A stretch of 14,250 nt of DNA from VSJD01 sp041653875 (GTDB lineage: Bacteria; Verrucomicrobiota; Kiritimatiellia; JAAZAB01), in the NCBI GenBank assembly GCA_041653875.1, contig JBAZEM010000037.1, forward strand, positions 1 through 14,250. The letters are read 5' to 3'. Position numbers and translations under genes: made by a program. Every line of letters starts with the position of its first letter. Positions within the stretch are counted from its first letter, which is position 1. Shown here piece by piece: positions 1-6,161 of this stretch. Below the pieces are notes generated by a model that saw only the letters and a program-made list of their open reading frames with translations, did no database searches and was not told the origin of the DNA.

Positions 1-118
1 GCGCATTGCCACCTCGTTGATCACCGCACTCGTCACGACGATCCACGCCATCCGAGTCGCCTCCGCCGCCGGTCGCCCTACCTGCGGCCTCTGGCCTCGC
101 TATCTCCCCACTGTCTGA
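1..118. other. Left-edge stretch, possible gene ends, unresolved
   Basis: Two readings are possible and neither is recognised. On the plus strand, frame 2 is open from the window edge to a TGA at 116-118 and could be the last 38 codons of a gene. On the minus strand an ATG at 51-49 follows a GGAG-like ribosome site by about 9 bases and stays open to the edge (17 codons starting M-A-W-I-V-V), which could be the 5' end of a divergent gene. The sequence to the left is needed to decide. Confidence 0.2.
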
Positions 119-144
119 ATCGCAGTTATTGCTGGAATCGGCGC

Positions 145-174
145 TTGACACTGGCGGGTAATGTGTTACATACT
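145..174 (+). promoter_or_regulatory. Promoter of the antitoxin-toxin operon, possible operator
   Basis: A perfect -35 TTGACA (145-150) is followed after 18 bases by CATACT (169-174, 4 of 6 to consensus). TACATA at 167-172 is an alternative with 16-base spacing. The expected transcription start falls within a few bases of the antitoxin ATG at 182, so the message may be leaderless. Between the boxes lies a small palindrome, GTAA-TGTG-TTAC (158-169), and the pair GACAC (148-152)/GTGTC (175-179). This suits autorepression by the antitoxin, which is usual for Phd/YefM systems but is inferred here. Confidence 0.5.
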
Positions 175-181
175 GTGTCGC

Positions 182-430
182 ATGAAAACAGCAACCATCA
201 GACAGGTGCGCCATGAATTTGGCGCCGTGCTTGCATGGGTCGCCGAAGGGGAAGAGGTCACCGTGTTGAACCGGACGCGTCCCGTTGCCCGAATTTGTCC
301 GCCGCGTGCTCAGGCCCCGGCCAATTTCAAGATGCCGAACTTCGCGGCCCGTGCGAAGGCGATCTTCGGGAAGAAGCGTACGCATTTCTCGAACATCGTA
401 CTGGAGGAGCGGAAGGAAAGCCGATGGTAG
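182..430 (+). CDS. Antitoxin, Phd/YefM-like
   Basis: An 82-residue protein whose N-terminus (M-K-T-A-T-I-R-Q-V-R, then F-G-A-V-L-A-W-V-A-E-G-E-E-V-T-V-L-N-R-T-R-P-V-A-R) matches the DNA-binding fold of Phd/YefM-type antitoxins. The basic C-terminal part should wrap the toxin. An in-frame ATG at 161 would add seven residues but lies across the promoter -10 region, so 182 is preferred. No Shine-Dalgarno sequence precedes 182, which agrees with leaderless translation. The stop overlaps the toxin start by 7 bases, as is typical of translationally coupled toxin-antitoxin pairs. In known systems the antitoxin neutralises the toxin and represses the operon; here that is inferred from family and context. 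Confidence 0.8.
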   Translation: MKTATIRQVRHEFGAVLAWVAEGEEVTVLNRTRPVARICPPRAQAPANFKMPNFAARAKAIFGKKRTHFSNIVLEERKESRW

Positions 431-858
431 CTTACGCGGACACCAGTTTTCTTGTGTCACTCTACGGTCAGGACGCGAACAGTGCGGTCGCACAGAATTT
501 ATCCGTCACGTTCAAGACGCCGCTCGCCTTCACGCCGTTGCTCCGGCATGAAGCCCGAAACGCCATCAGGCTCGCGGTCTTCCGCAAGGAAATCACGCCA
601 GATGAATCGCGCGCCGTGCTTGCGGAAATCGAAGCGGACGCCAAAACCGGTGTGCTGATCGAAACCCCCGTCGCATGGGCGGAAGTGTATGCCGAGGCCG
701 AGGCCCTGAGCGCGGCCCATACGGGAACACTCGGGACGCGCGCCTTTGACATATTGCATGTATCGGCGGCCGTCGCACTCGGCATCAAGGAATTCTACAC
801 CTTCGACGCCCGCCAGAAGGCGCTCGCCGTTAAAGTCGGGATGACAGTCAAGCCGTAG
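424..858 (+). CDS. PIN-domain toxin, VapC-like ribonuclease
   Basis: A 144-residue protein, the usual length for VapC. The PIN-domain acidic residues that bind Mg2+ or Mn2+ are visible: D6 in A-Y-A-D-T-S-F-L, E43 in L-R-H-E-A-R-N, D109 in R-A-F-D-I-L-H-V and D128 in F-Y-T-F-D-A-R. VapC toxins are endoribonucleases that cut tRNA or rRNA to arrest growth; the target here cannot be read from sequence. The ATG at 424 is chosen because the conserved fold begins there, a GGAAGG site lies just upstream, and it overlaps the antitoxin stop. A start at 235 in the same frame would add 63 residues of unlike composition across the antitoxin gene. No terminator is visible before the next gene. Confidence 0.85.
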   Translation: MVAYADTSFLVSLYGQDANSAVAQNLSVTFKTPLAFTPLLRHEARNAIRLAVFRKEITPDESRAVLAEIEADAKTGVLIETPVAWAEVYAEAEALSAAHTGTLGTRAFDILHVSAAVALGIKEFYTFDARQKALAVKVGMTVKP

Positions 859-903
859 GCGTCCTGCCTCGCCTGTATTCCAGAAATGGAATCGATTTTT
901 TTA

Positions 904-932
904 TTGCATTCCCGCGGTCGTTTGGCTTTAAT
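904..932 (+). promoter_or_regulatory. Candidate sigma70-like promoter of the OmpA-family gene
   Basis: TTGCAT (904-909), 17 bases, then TTTAAT (927-932; 5 of 6 to TATAAT). The predicted start near 939 would give a leader of about 40 bases before the ATG at 979, with AGGAGA at 964-969 as the ribosome site. The -35 match is only 3 of 6. Confidence 0.4.
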
Positions 933-978
933 TTATCCGTTTCCACATACCAATCGTTTCAACAGGAGAAAAAGACGC

Positions 979-2415
979 ATGAAAAAACTTTCCCGCGGTG
1001 TCGGCGTTATGATGGCGGGTGCGATCGGTTTGACGATGGCCGCTTCGGTGTATGGCCAGAGCGCGTCGCTCGACGATATCCCGCCGTGGTATATCGGCGT
1101 GCATGGCGGCTATACGCGCTATGAGGGCGACGAGGCTGTTTTGAACGGCGGTTTCGGATCGCTCCGCCTGGGCTACGATTATTCCCAACTGCTGTCTTTT
1201 GAAGGCGGCTTGGATATTATTCCGTACCTGAAACGCAATGACGTGTACAATTACGACACGGGCGTGCCGGTGCCCCGCCGGGGCCTTGATGGCGAAAGCT
1301 GTTGGGCCGCCGGAGTATCGGCCGATACCCTCCTGCATTTGAATATCGCCGATAACCGCCATTTGGATCCCTATCTGCTGGGCGGCTTGGGTGTCATATA
1401 TTACAGCAAGGACCGCGAATTCCGCAATCGGACGGACCTGAATATCCGCTACGGCGCGGGGTTGTTATATCACTTCAATCCGGAATGGGCCGTGCTGGCC
1501 GAGGTTGTGGGTCTCTTAAGCGTTGACCACACGGAATTTAACTTCATGCCCACCGTGGGCGTGAATTGGAAATGGGGCGCGCGGGTGCCCGCCAAATACA
1601 TTGTCTCCGGCGGCGCGCTCGATTCCGATGGCGACGGCTTGACCGACGAGGAGGAACTGAAGCTCGGCACGGACCCGCATAATCCGGATACCGATGGCGA
1701 TAAACTGACCGACGGCGAGGAAGTCAAGGTGTATCGCACCGACCCGCTGAATCCGGACACCGATTATGACGGCTTGAAAGACGGCGAGGAGGTTTCCTCG
1801 TACAAGACCGATCCGCTGAAACGGGACACCGACAACGGCGGCGTGGCCGATGGCCATGAGGTCATCGAAGACCACACCAATCCGTTGGATCCCTCGGACG
1901 ATTTATTGCTTTTCACCCTGAACATCGAATTCGACACCGACAAAGCCGTCATCCATCCCGAATATTTCGACAAGCTGAACATAATCGGCAAAGTCCTGGT
2001 GCGCGATCCCAAAGCGACCGCCCGCATCGAGGGCCATGCCGACAAGCGCAAGACCTCCAACTATAAATACAACATGGATCTTTCCGCGCGCCGGGCCCAG
2101 GCCGTGCGTAATTACCTGAACGAGCATTTCGGGATTGCGCTGGAACACATGACGCCGGTGGGCTACGGCTTTACCCGGCCCCTGGCGCCGAACGATCCGA
2201 TTACAGGCAACGATAAAAATCGGCGCGTGGAAGTCTATATCCGCAAGGGCGCCGAATTGCCCGATGCCCTGCCGATCAAGCCGGCGGCCGCTGAAGCGGC
2301 CCCCGCGTCCGAAAAACCGGTTGTCGCCAAGCCCGCTCCTGCGCCGGCGCCGGCCGTAAAACCGGCCGTGGCGGCTCCTGTCCCGGCGGCGGTTCCCGCC
2401 CCGATGAAGCCATGA
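979..2415 (+). CDS. OmpA-family outer-membrane protein with TSP3-type calcium repeats
   Basis: A 478-residue secreted protein. Residues 1-26 are a signal peptide (M-K-K-L, hydrophobic core, cleavage near V-Y-G). About 35-212 is rich in alternating aromatic and polar residues and looks like an OmpA-type beta-barrel. About 215-308 holds three to four thrombospondin type-3-like repeats (D-x-D-x-D-G-L-x-D-x-E-E) that bind calcium. About 312-424 is an OmpA C-terminal domain that anchors to peptidoglycan, with the G-H-A-D aspartate and the N-x-x-L-S-x-R-R-A-x-x-V motif intact. The last 54 residues are an Ala/Pro/Lys tail. The start at 979 is fixed by AGGAGA nine bases upstream and by the signal peptide; an ATG at 886 would put 31 residues before it. 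The protein probably ties the outer membrane to the cell wall. It is a single-gene transcript ending at the terminator at 2455. Confidence 0.9.
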   Translation: MKKLSRGVGVMMAGAIGLTMAASVYGQSASLDDIPPWYIGVHGGYTRYEGDEAVLNGGFGSLRLGYDYSQLLSFEGGLDIIPYLKRNDVYNYDTGVPVPRRGLDGESCWAAGVSADTLLHLNIADNRHLDPYLLGGLGVIYYSKDREFRNRTDLNIRYGAGLLYHFNPEWAVLAEVVGLLSVDHTEFNFMPTVGVNWKWGARVPAKYIVSGGALDSDGDGLTDEEELKLGTDPHNPDTDGDKLTDGEEVKVYRTDPLNPDTDYDGLKDGEEVSSYKTDPLKRDTDNGGVADGHEVIEDHTNPLDPSDDLLLFTLNIEFDTDKAVIHPEYFDKLNIIGKVLVRDPKATARIEGHADKRKTSNYKYNMDLSARRAQAVRNYLNEHFGIALEHMTPVGYGFTRPLAPNDPITGNDKNRRVEVYIRKGAELPDALPIKPAAAEAAPASEKPVVAKPAPAPAPAVKPAVAAPVPAAVPAPMKP

Positions 2416-2448
2416 TAACAGACTATAAAATGCAAACGGCAGGCTGAA
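2414..2448. repeat. Short heptad run at the OmpA-gene stop codon
   Basis: Five 7-base words follow in register from the last two bases of the TGA stop, beginning GATAACA, then a GAC-initial word, and ending with GGCTGAA. GATAACA and GAC/GGC words also occur in the dinG islands. It is short and degenerate, so coincidence is possible. Confidence 0.3.
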
Positions 2449-2454
2449 TAATGA

Positions 2455-2483
2455 GGGCCGCTCTCTGGAGCGGCCCTTTTTTT
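2455..2483 (+). terminator. Intrinsic terminator after the OmpA-family gene
   Basis: A perfect 9-bp GC-rich stem, GGGCCGCTC (2455-2463) with GAGCGGCCC (2468-2476), a 4-base loop and seven T residues (2477-2483). It lies 39 bases past the stop codon. Confidence 0.95.
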
Positions 2484-2511
2484 ATCCATGGTCGTCCTGC
2501 GGGATGGGAGA

Positions 2512-2641
2512 ACCTCAGAACGTGTGAAAAAATCGCCCGGTGAGGGCGCCGGGCCTGCAACAACCCTCAAAAATATGGGGAAATTGTAGGCCGCGTGCCC
2601 TCACGCGGCGTCCGGATTAATTTTTTCACACGTTCTCAGGT
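2512..2641. mobile_element. MITE-like element with 22-bp terminal inverted repeats
   Basis: The ends are inverted repeats, 2512-2533 and 2620-2641, matching at 21 of 22 positions and sharing AGAACGTGTGAAAAAAT. The 86-base interior holds two further hairpins: GCCCGG/CCGGGC near 2535-2554 and GCCGCGTG/CACGCGGC near 2590-2608. There is no coding capacity. No clear target-site duplication is visible at the flanks. It could be a non-autonomous transposon or a structured repeat of another kind. Confidence 0.6.
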
Positions 2642-2666
2642 GTAGCTGCGGTTCGTGAGAACCGCA
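2642..2666 (+). repeat. GTAG-footed hairpin (REP-like)
   Basis: GTAG at 2642-2645 is followed at once by a perfect 8-bp stem, TGCGGTTC (2647-2654) and GAACCGCA (2659-2666), with loop GTGA. The GTAG foot plus hairpin is the form of a REP element. It might also slow transcription arriving from the minus-strand gene, but there is no T-run. Confidence 0.4.
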
Positions 2667-2675
2667 TTTCGTTAG

Positions 2676-2689
2676 CAGCCCACAGCCTA
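2676..2689 (-). repeat. Heptad pair at the stop codon of the kinase gene
   Basis: On the plus strand CAGCCCA and CAGCCTA lie in register at 2676-2689. On the coding (minus) strand the TAG stop is the first triplet of a TAGGCTG word, and TGGGCTG follows. These are the same words as the TGTAGGC array at 4032-4066. Confidence 0.5.
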
Positions 2690-5600
2690 CCGCCTGATCT
2701 TCTTCAGCGCATTCTTCACCCGATGCTTCCAGTCGTAGTACCGGAAGGGAATTTGCATCCACCAACGGAACCGGCGTCCGTTATGCGCCAGGTATCTTGC
2801 CAAAAAAACGCGCCGATTCGGCCAATCTAACGGATGGCATATCCGCATCAAGTCGCAGAGTCTCAGCCGCAGACCCAGACTGTGCGGATAGAACCGGGCG
2901 CGCGCGGTGTCGATCAAGGAAAATTCCAGGGCGCCCGTCGGCGGAGAAGGCATGACTGACGACGGACGACAGACGACAGACGACAGCGCGGTGGGAACGG
3001 ACGCGGAGCGAACCAGCAGGTTGCCGGCCGACAGGTCCCGGAAATAAACGCCGCGCGTATGCAGTTTCTGCAGGAATACGGCGATGGCCTCATACCAGTT
3101 GTTGGCGGCAATCCCCTGAAATTCGGTTGCCCCCGCGCTGAAAGCCGTGAAAGCGTCGCGCGCCGACCAGGCTGGGGCAAATGCCTCGCAGATATAATAG
3201 CTCGCGGCATGATCGTTATGCATGGGATTTTCAAAAAGGTAGGGCTCGGCCTCCGGCCGGGCCGTGGTACAAAAAGACGGGCCAGCCGGCCGTCGTCGCG
3301 CCGAAGCGGCGTTATGCCGTGCCGCGAAGGCGGAAGGCTGGCCCCTACCTTGATGTATAGGAAATTCAATCCGGGTAGAGCCGGTTTTTTCGCCATAGAC
3401 GAATCCGCCTCCGGTGGAATACCGGCTATCCTGTTCCGAAGATAGCCGACATGAAGTCGGCTCTACATGAAAGAGTCGCCCCGCTTCGGGGCCTAATGCC
3501 GGCGCCGCCTTCCCCGGCATCAGGCAGGCTAACGGCGTCGGGGTGGCCAGTCCGCGCCGAAGCAGTTCCTGCGCGCCGTTCCAACTGCGCAGGGCCTTGC
3601 CGGGTTTGCCGTAGTCCAAAATCCGGCGTAAAATACTGCGCGGCTTGAATTCCTTGATCACAATGGTGCGCCCGGCGTTCCAGGGCGCGCTTGCCGACCA
3701 GACGGTATTGCGCGCCTTACGAAGAATTTTTGATTTCTGATTGCTGATTGCCGATTTCCGATCGCTGACCTCTGACCTCTGACTTCTGACTTCTGACTTC
3801 AGACCTTCGGTGTTGGATGTTGGATGTTGGATGTTGGATGTTGGCTTGTCCGTTCCGGCGCCTGCCATCTGGGCTTCGTCGAGCAACGCCAGCAGCGCCC
3901 GGATATCCACGCGCTCCCCGCTATCCTCGGCCAGACACACGCCGGCCAATCCCATCTCGTTGGTTTCCGGTTTGACGACATCGAAATCCCAGCCCGTCCG
4001 CCGGGCGAAGCGGAAGCCTTGCAAGCAAGAAGGCTGTAGGCTGTAGGCTGTAGGCTGTAGGCTGGAATTTGGCTCTCTATCTTCTTTCGTTGCCTGGCTG
4101 ATCTCTGATTTCTGACTTTCCGGCTCCGCTAAAGCGCTTTGCCGTGACACGCTGACCTCTGATCTCCGATCTCCGTTGGCCTGTCCACCGCTCGACGCTC
4201 TCCGCTCAACGCTCCACGTGCTTTCCGGCCACACCAGGAACAGCGGGCTTTCGGAGAACATCCGGGGGGCGCGCTCCAGGCGTTGGCCGTCGCGGTCATA
4301 AATCTCGGCTTGGGCGAGGAGTTCCGAAGGATAACAAGCGTCGGCACCGGCGCCATTGCCGTCGGTCGTCCAGACGGCATGAAGAATTGCGGATTGCGGA
4401 TTTCTGATTTCGGATTGAAGAATTTTGCCGTCTGTTCTCCCGCATGCGGCGTTGGGCGTTTGCAGGATTTCCGATTGTGGAATTCCGTTGTCTGTCGTCT
4501 GTCGTCTGTCGTCCGTTGTCTGACCTCCGACCTCTGACCTCTGATCTCTTTCTTCCTTTTCTGCATTCTGCATTCTGCATTCTGCATTCAATCCGAATTC
4601 CAGTATTTCCAATCCCGGGCCGGTGGCCAGACGGCGCCGGAACGCGGCGCCGGCGAGCAGGCGGTTGACGGTTTTAAAAGTTTCGAAGGCCGGACGCAGG
4701 CGGTAATTTTCGATCTTGCCGCGCGCCTGTTCGTAATAGGTCACGTGCGGAAGTTCCGGGTATTCCGAGGTGCCGTCGTCGATCAAGCCTTCGCGCTGGC
4801 CGATCAGCGGGCCCCAATAGACGCGCGTGAGCGCGCCGGAAGCGGCGGCTATGCAGGCATAGCGCGCCAGGTAATCCGCCTGTTTTTCCTCGACGTCCTC
4901 CAGGAAGCGGGCAATCCGGCGCAGACTCCAGGCTACGTGTGTGCACATCAAGGTGGGCGCGCCGGCCCATGCGCCGATATCCTGGAGCAATTGGGCCTTG
5001 CGCGCCAGGTTGAAGCGCAAGAGTTTGGCCATGCGCCGCCCGGCGATTCTGCGATCGAAGGCCTCCGGCTCCGTGGCGCGCTCCACAAACAGGTTGTCGG
5101 TATGCACGCTGGGCAACATACCGGCCCGCCGCAGTTCGCCCAGCCAGCCGGCGTTATAGAGCGGTTCGAAATCCGTGACGTTCGGCCCGGCGATTGCGAG
5201 GTTGCGTCCATGCGCTTCCTCCCAGGCGATTTGCCAGGCGGCGAAAAAGGCGGCGGGCGAATAGCCCGACCATTTCCGGCGGTTGCAGGTGGCGCCGATT
5301 TCGATCGATTCCACCCGGCTTCCATAGCGGTTCAGCATGTCGCCGACAAAAGCCCGCCAGCGGTCGGCGGCGCCGGACATGCGCAGCATGGCGCGGGCTT
5401 CTTCGCGCGGCTGCACCAGGTGCAGGCAGACGCGGAACCGGTCGGCCAGCAGGCGGTCCAAAAACCGTTCGGTAAAGGACTCGCGATCGCCGTAAGTGAA
5501 ATCTATGCGCGCATGGCGGATGCCAAGCTCGTTCAGCCGGGCGATGACATAATCGTCGGATGCGCTCTCCGGCGCATTGGCCACGCACAGGCCGAAAAAA

Positions 5601-5731
5601 TCGGCCGGGACTTGCCCCGCCTTGCCGGGCCAGGGGCTTGTGGCGCGGCGCCAGCGGCCGCGGCTGAAATAAGCCAGTGCATGCCCGGCCATGCGCGCCG
5701 TCAGCGTCAGGTTGTCGAGAATTAATGGCAT
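2687..5731 (-). CDS. GH-like barrel fused to LPS/Kdo-kinase-like domain, with five inserts
   Basis: A 1014-residue protein. Residues about 41-375 resemble a clan-A (GH39/GH5-like) glycoside hydrolase barrel, but the expected acid/base N-E pair in I-E-I-G-N-E-P-N reads G-A-T-C-N (T148), so the domain is probably non-catalytic. Residues about 675-1014 form an LPS-kinase (WaaP/Kdo kinase)-like fold: V-I-K-E-F with K693, catalytic loop Y-F-R-D-L-S-x-G-N-L with D899 and N904, and metal-binding D941 in L-I-D-T-A-R. The kinase residues are intact, so phosphorylation of a cell-surface glycan is plausible. Inserts of heptanucleotide or palindromic DNA occupy about 380-452, 504-572, 626-669, 754-833 and 915-926, all in frame; without them the protein would be near 730 residues. 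The start ATG at 5731 lacks a clear ribosome site; M14 is an alternative. It is transcribed alone. Confidence 0.7.
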   Translation of the reverse strand: MPLILDNLTLTARMAGHALAYFSRGRWRRATSPWPGKAGQVPADFFGLCVANAPESASDDYVIARLNELGIRHARIDFTYGDRESFTERFLDRLLADRFRVCLHLVQPREEARAMLRMSGAADRWRAFVGDMLNRYGSRVESIEIGATCNRRKWSGYSPAAFFAAWQIAWEEAHGRNLAIAGPNVTDFEPLYNAGWLGELRRAGMLPSVHTDNLFVERATEPEAFDRRIAGRRMAKLLRFNLARKAQLLQDIGAWAGAPTLMCTHVAWSLRRIARFLEDVEEKQADYLARYACIAAASGALTRVYWGPLIGQREGLIDDGTSEYPELPHVTYYEQARGKIENYRLRPAFETFKTVNRLLAGAAFRRRLATGPGLEILEFGLNAECRMQNAEKEERDQRSEVGGQTTDDRRQTTDNGIPQSEILQTPNAACGRTDGKILQSEIRNPQSAILHAVWTTDGNGAGADACYPSELLAQAEIYDRDGQRLERAPRMFSESPLFLVWPESTWSVERRASSGGQANGDRRSEVSVSRQSALAEPESQKSEISQATKEDREPNSSLQPTAYSLQPSCLQGFRFARRTGWDFDVVKPETNEMGLAGVCLAEDSGERVDIRALLALLDEAQMAGAGTDKPTSNIQHPTSNTEGLKSEVRSQRSEVSDRKSAISNQKSKILRKARNTVWSASAPWNAGRTIVIKEFKPRSILRRILDYGKPGKALRSWNGAQELLRRGLATPTPLACLMPGKAAPALGPEAGRLFHVEPTSCRLSSEQDSRYSTGGGFVYGEKTGSTRIEFPIHQGRGQPSAFAARHNAASARRRPAGPSFCTTARPEAEPYLFENPMHNDHAASYYICEAFAPAWSARDAFTAFSAGATEFQGIAANNWYEAIAVFLQKLHTRGVYFRDLSAGNLLVRSASVPTALSSVVCRPSSVMPSPPTGALEFSLIDTARARFYPHSLGLRLRLCDLMRICHPLDWPNRRVFLARYLAHNGRRFRWWMQIPFRYYDWKHRVKNALKKIRR
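2954..2988 (-). repeat. Heptanucleotide island K5 (GACRGAC words)
   Basis: Five words in register on the plus strand, such as GACGGAC and GACAGAC. It falls between the catalytic loop (N904) and metal-binding D941 of the kinase-like domain and encodes a Ser/Val-rich loop there. Confidence 0.8.
3237..3350. repeat. Palindromic element PE2 inside the kinase gene
   Basis: The outer arms are AGGTAGGG (3237-3244) and CCCTACCT (3343-3350). An inner perfect 9-bp pair is GGGCCAGCC (3279-3287) and GGCTGGCCC (3336-3344). It is translated in frame as part of residues about 795-832, between kinase subdomains. It contains the GTAG...CTAC ends also seen in PE1 and in the 124-bp array units. Confidence 0.65.
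3375..3466. repeat. Palindromic element PE1, copy A, inside the kinase gene
   Basis: A 92-bp relative of the two copies upstream of pgi, differing by six substitutions and one inserted T. The outer arms are GTAGAGCCG (from 3375) and GTCGGCTCTAC (ending 3466), with inner CGGCTATC/GATAGCCG. The one-base insertion changes the frame in which this copy is read, yet the kinase frame stays open. It is followed by GC-rich hairpins at 3478-3492 (GCCCCG-CTT-CGGGGC) and 3496-3520 (ATGCCGG/CCGGCAT), also within the gene. Confidence 0.85.
3732..3843 (-). repeat. Heptanucleotide island K3
   Basis: Sixteen words of 7 bases keep one register, nearly all beginning GA on the plus strand: first GATTTCT/GATTGCT types, then GACCTCT/GACTTCT, then, after GACCTTC, four GATGTTG. 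On the coding strand these read as CATCCAA-, CCGAAGG- and AGTCAG-type words giving the S-N-I-Q-H-P-T and S-E-V-R-S-Q peptide runs at residues about 626-669. Confidence 0.9.
4032..4216 (-). repeat. Heptanucleotide island K2 (composite)
   Basis: Five GGCTGTA-type words (4032-4066), then GATCTCT/GATTTCT words (4100-4120), GACCTCT/GATCTCC words (4154-4174) and four CGCTCNN words (4189-4216). Register is kept within each block but not between all of them. The plus-strand words contain TAG or TGA in every frame, so only the minus-strand orientation can be translated. It encodes residues about 504-572. Confidence 0.85.
4386..4591 (-). repeat. Heptanucleotide island K1 (composite)
   Basis: ATTGCGG/ATTTCTG words occupy 4386-4420. 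From 4487 to 4591 fifteen words run in a single register while the word changes from GTCGTCT through GACCTCT and GATCTCT to CATTCTG. It encodes residues about 380-452, the linker between the barrel-like and kinase-like parts. Confidence 0.9.
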
Positions 5732-5760
5732 GGCGCCAGTATGGCAAGTGGCGGTTAAGT

Positions 5761-5789
5761 TTGAAAGCCAAAACGGAATATGGTAAGAA
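5761..5789 (+). promoter_or_regulatory. Weak candidate promoter upstream of the pgi leader
   Basis: TTGAAA (5761-5766), 17 bases, then TAAGAA (5784-5789) preceded by TGG, giving an extended -10 look. It would make a 370-base leader crossing both PE1 copies. Box matches are modest; a closer promoter cannot be excluded. Confidence 0.25.
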
Positions 5790-5900
5790 TCGGGCGACAG
5801 GATTGACTAAATTCACATTAAGGGAATTTCCGCCAGAAGCGGAGCTGTCTCCCGCCTTCGCCCACGGGGCTATGGTGGGCAAGTCGGCGGACAATCTTGG

Positions 5901-5991
5901 GTAGAGCCGGTTTTTCCGCCATAGGCGGATCCGCCTCCGGCGGAATACCGGCTATTCTGTCCGAAGATAGCCGACATAAAGTCGGCTCTAC
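5901..5991. repeat. Palindromic element PE1, copy B
   Basis: A 91-bp multi-hairpin palindrome: outer GTAGAGCCG...CGGCTCTAC, internal CCGCC-ATA-GGCGG, and CGGCTAT/ATAGCCG. It is base-for-base identical to copy C. Confidence 0.9.
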
Positions 5992-5999
5992 ATGGAAAA

Positions 6000-6090
6000 G
6001 TAGAGCCGGTTTTTCCGCCATAGGCGGATCCGCCTCCGGCGGAATACCGGCTATTCTGTCCGAAGATAGCCGACATAAAGTCGGCTCTAC
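6000..6090. repeat. Palindromic element PE1, copy C
   Basis: A 91-bp copy identical to copy B and offset by 99 bases, so the pair looks like a recent tandem duplication. It is followed by GCGGCC-TTT-GGCCGC, a hairpin in the same relative place as the GC hairpin after copy A. The two copies fill the untranslated region before pgi and could affect its message structure. Confidence 0.9.
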
Positions 6091-6161
6091 ATGGCAAAGT
6101 CGCGGCCTTTGGCCGCCTAACTCGTGATCCTTTGGCAATGCTTTTCAAGGAGAAAAATCCT

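Noticed and set aside
3732..4591. Heptapeptide runs as functional coiled coils
   Set aside because: The peptide period of seven follows from the 7-nt DNA period (three words per seven codons). The residues lack the hydrophobic a/d pattern of coiled coils.
4745..5725. 326-codon plus-strand ORF opposite the kinase gene
   Set aside because: It is antisense to a protein with recognisable domain motifs, and its own sequence shows no family features.
5818..6148. Minus-strand ORFs over the tandem PE1 copies
   Set aside because: The duplicated peptides simply reflect the two identical palindromes upstream of pgi.
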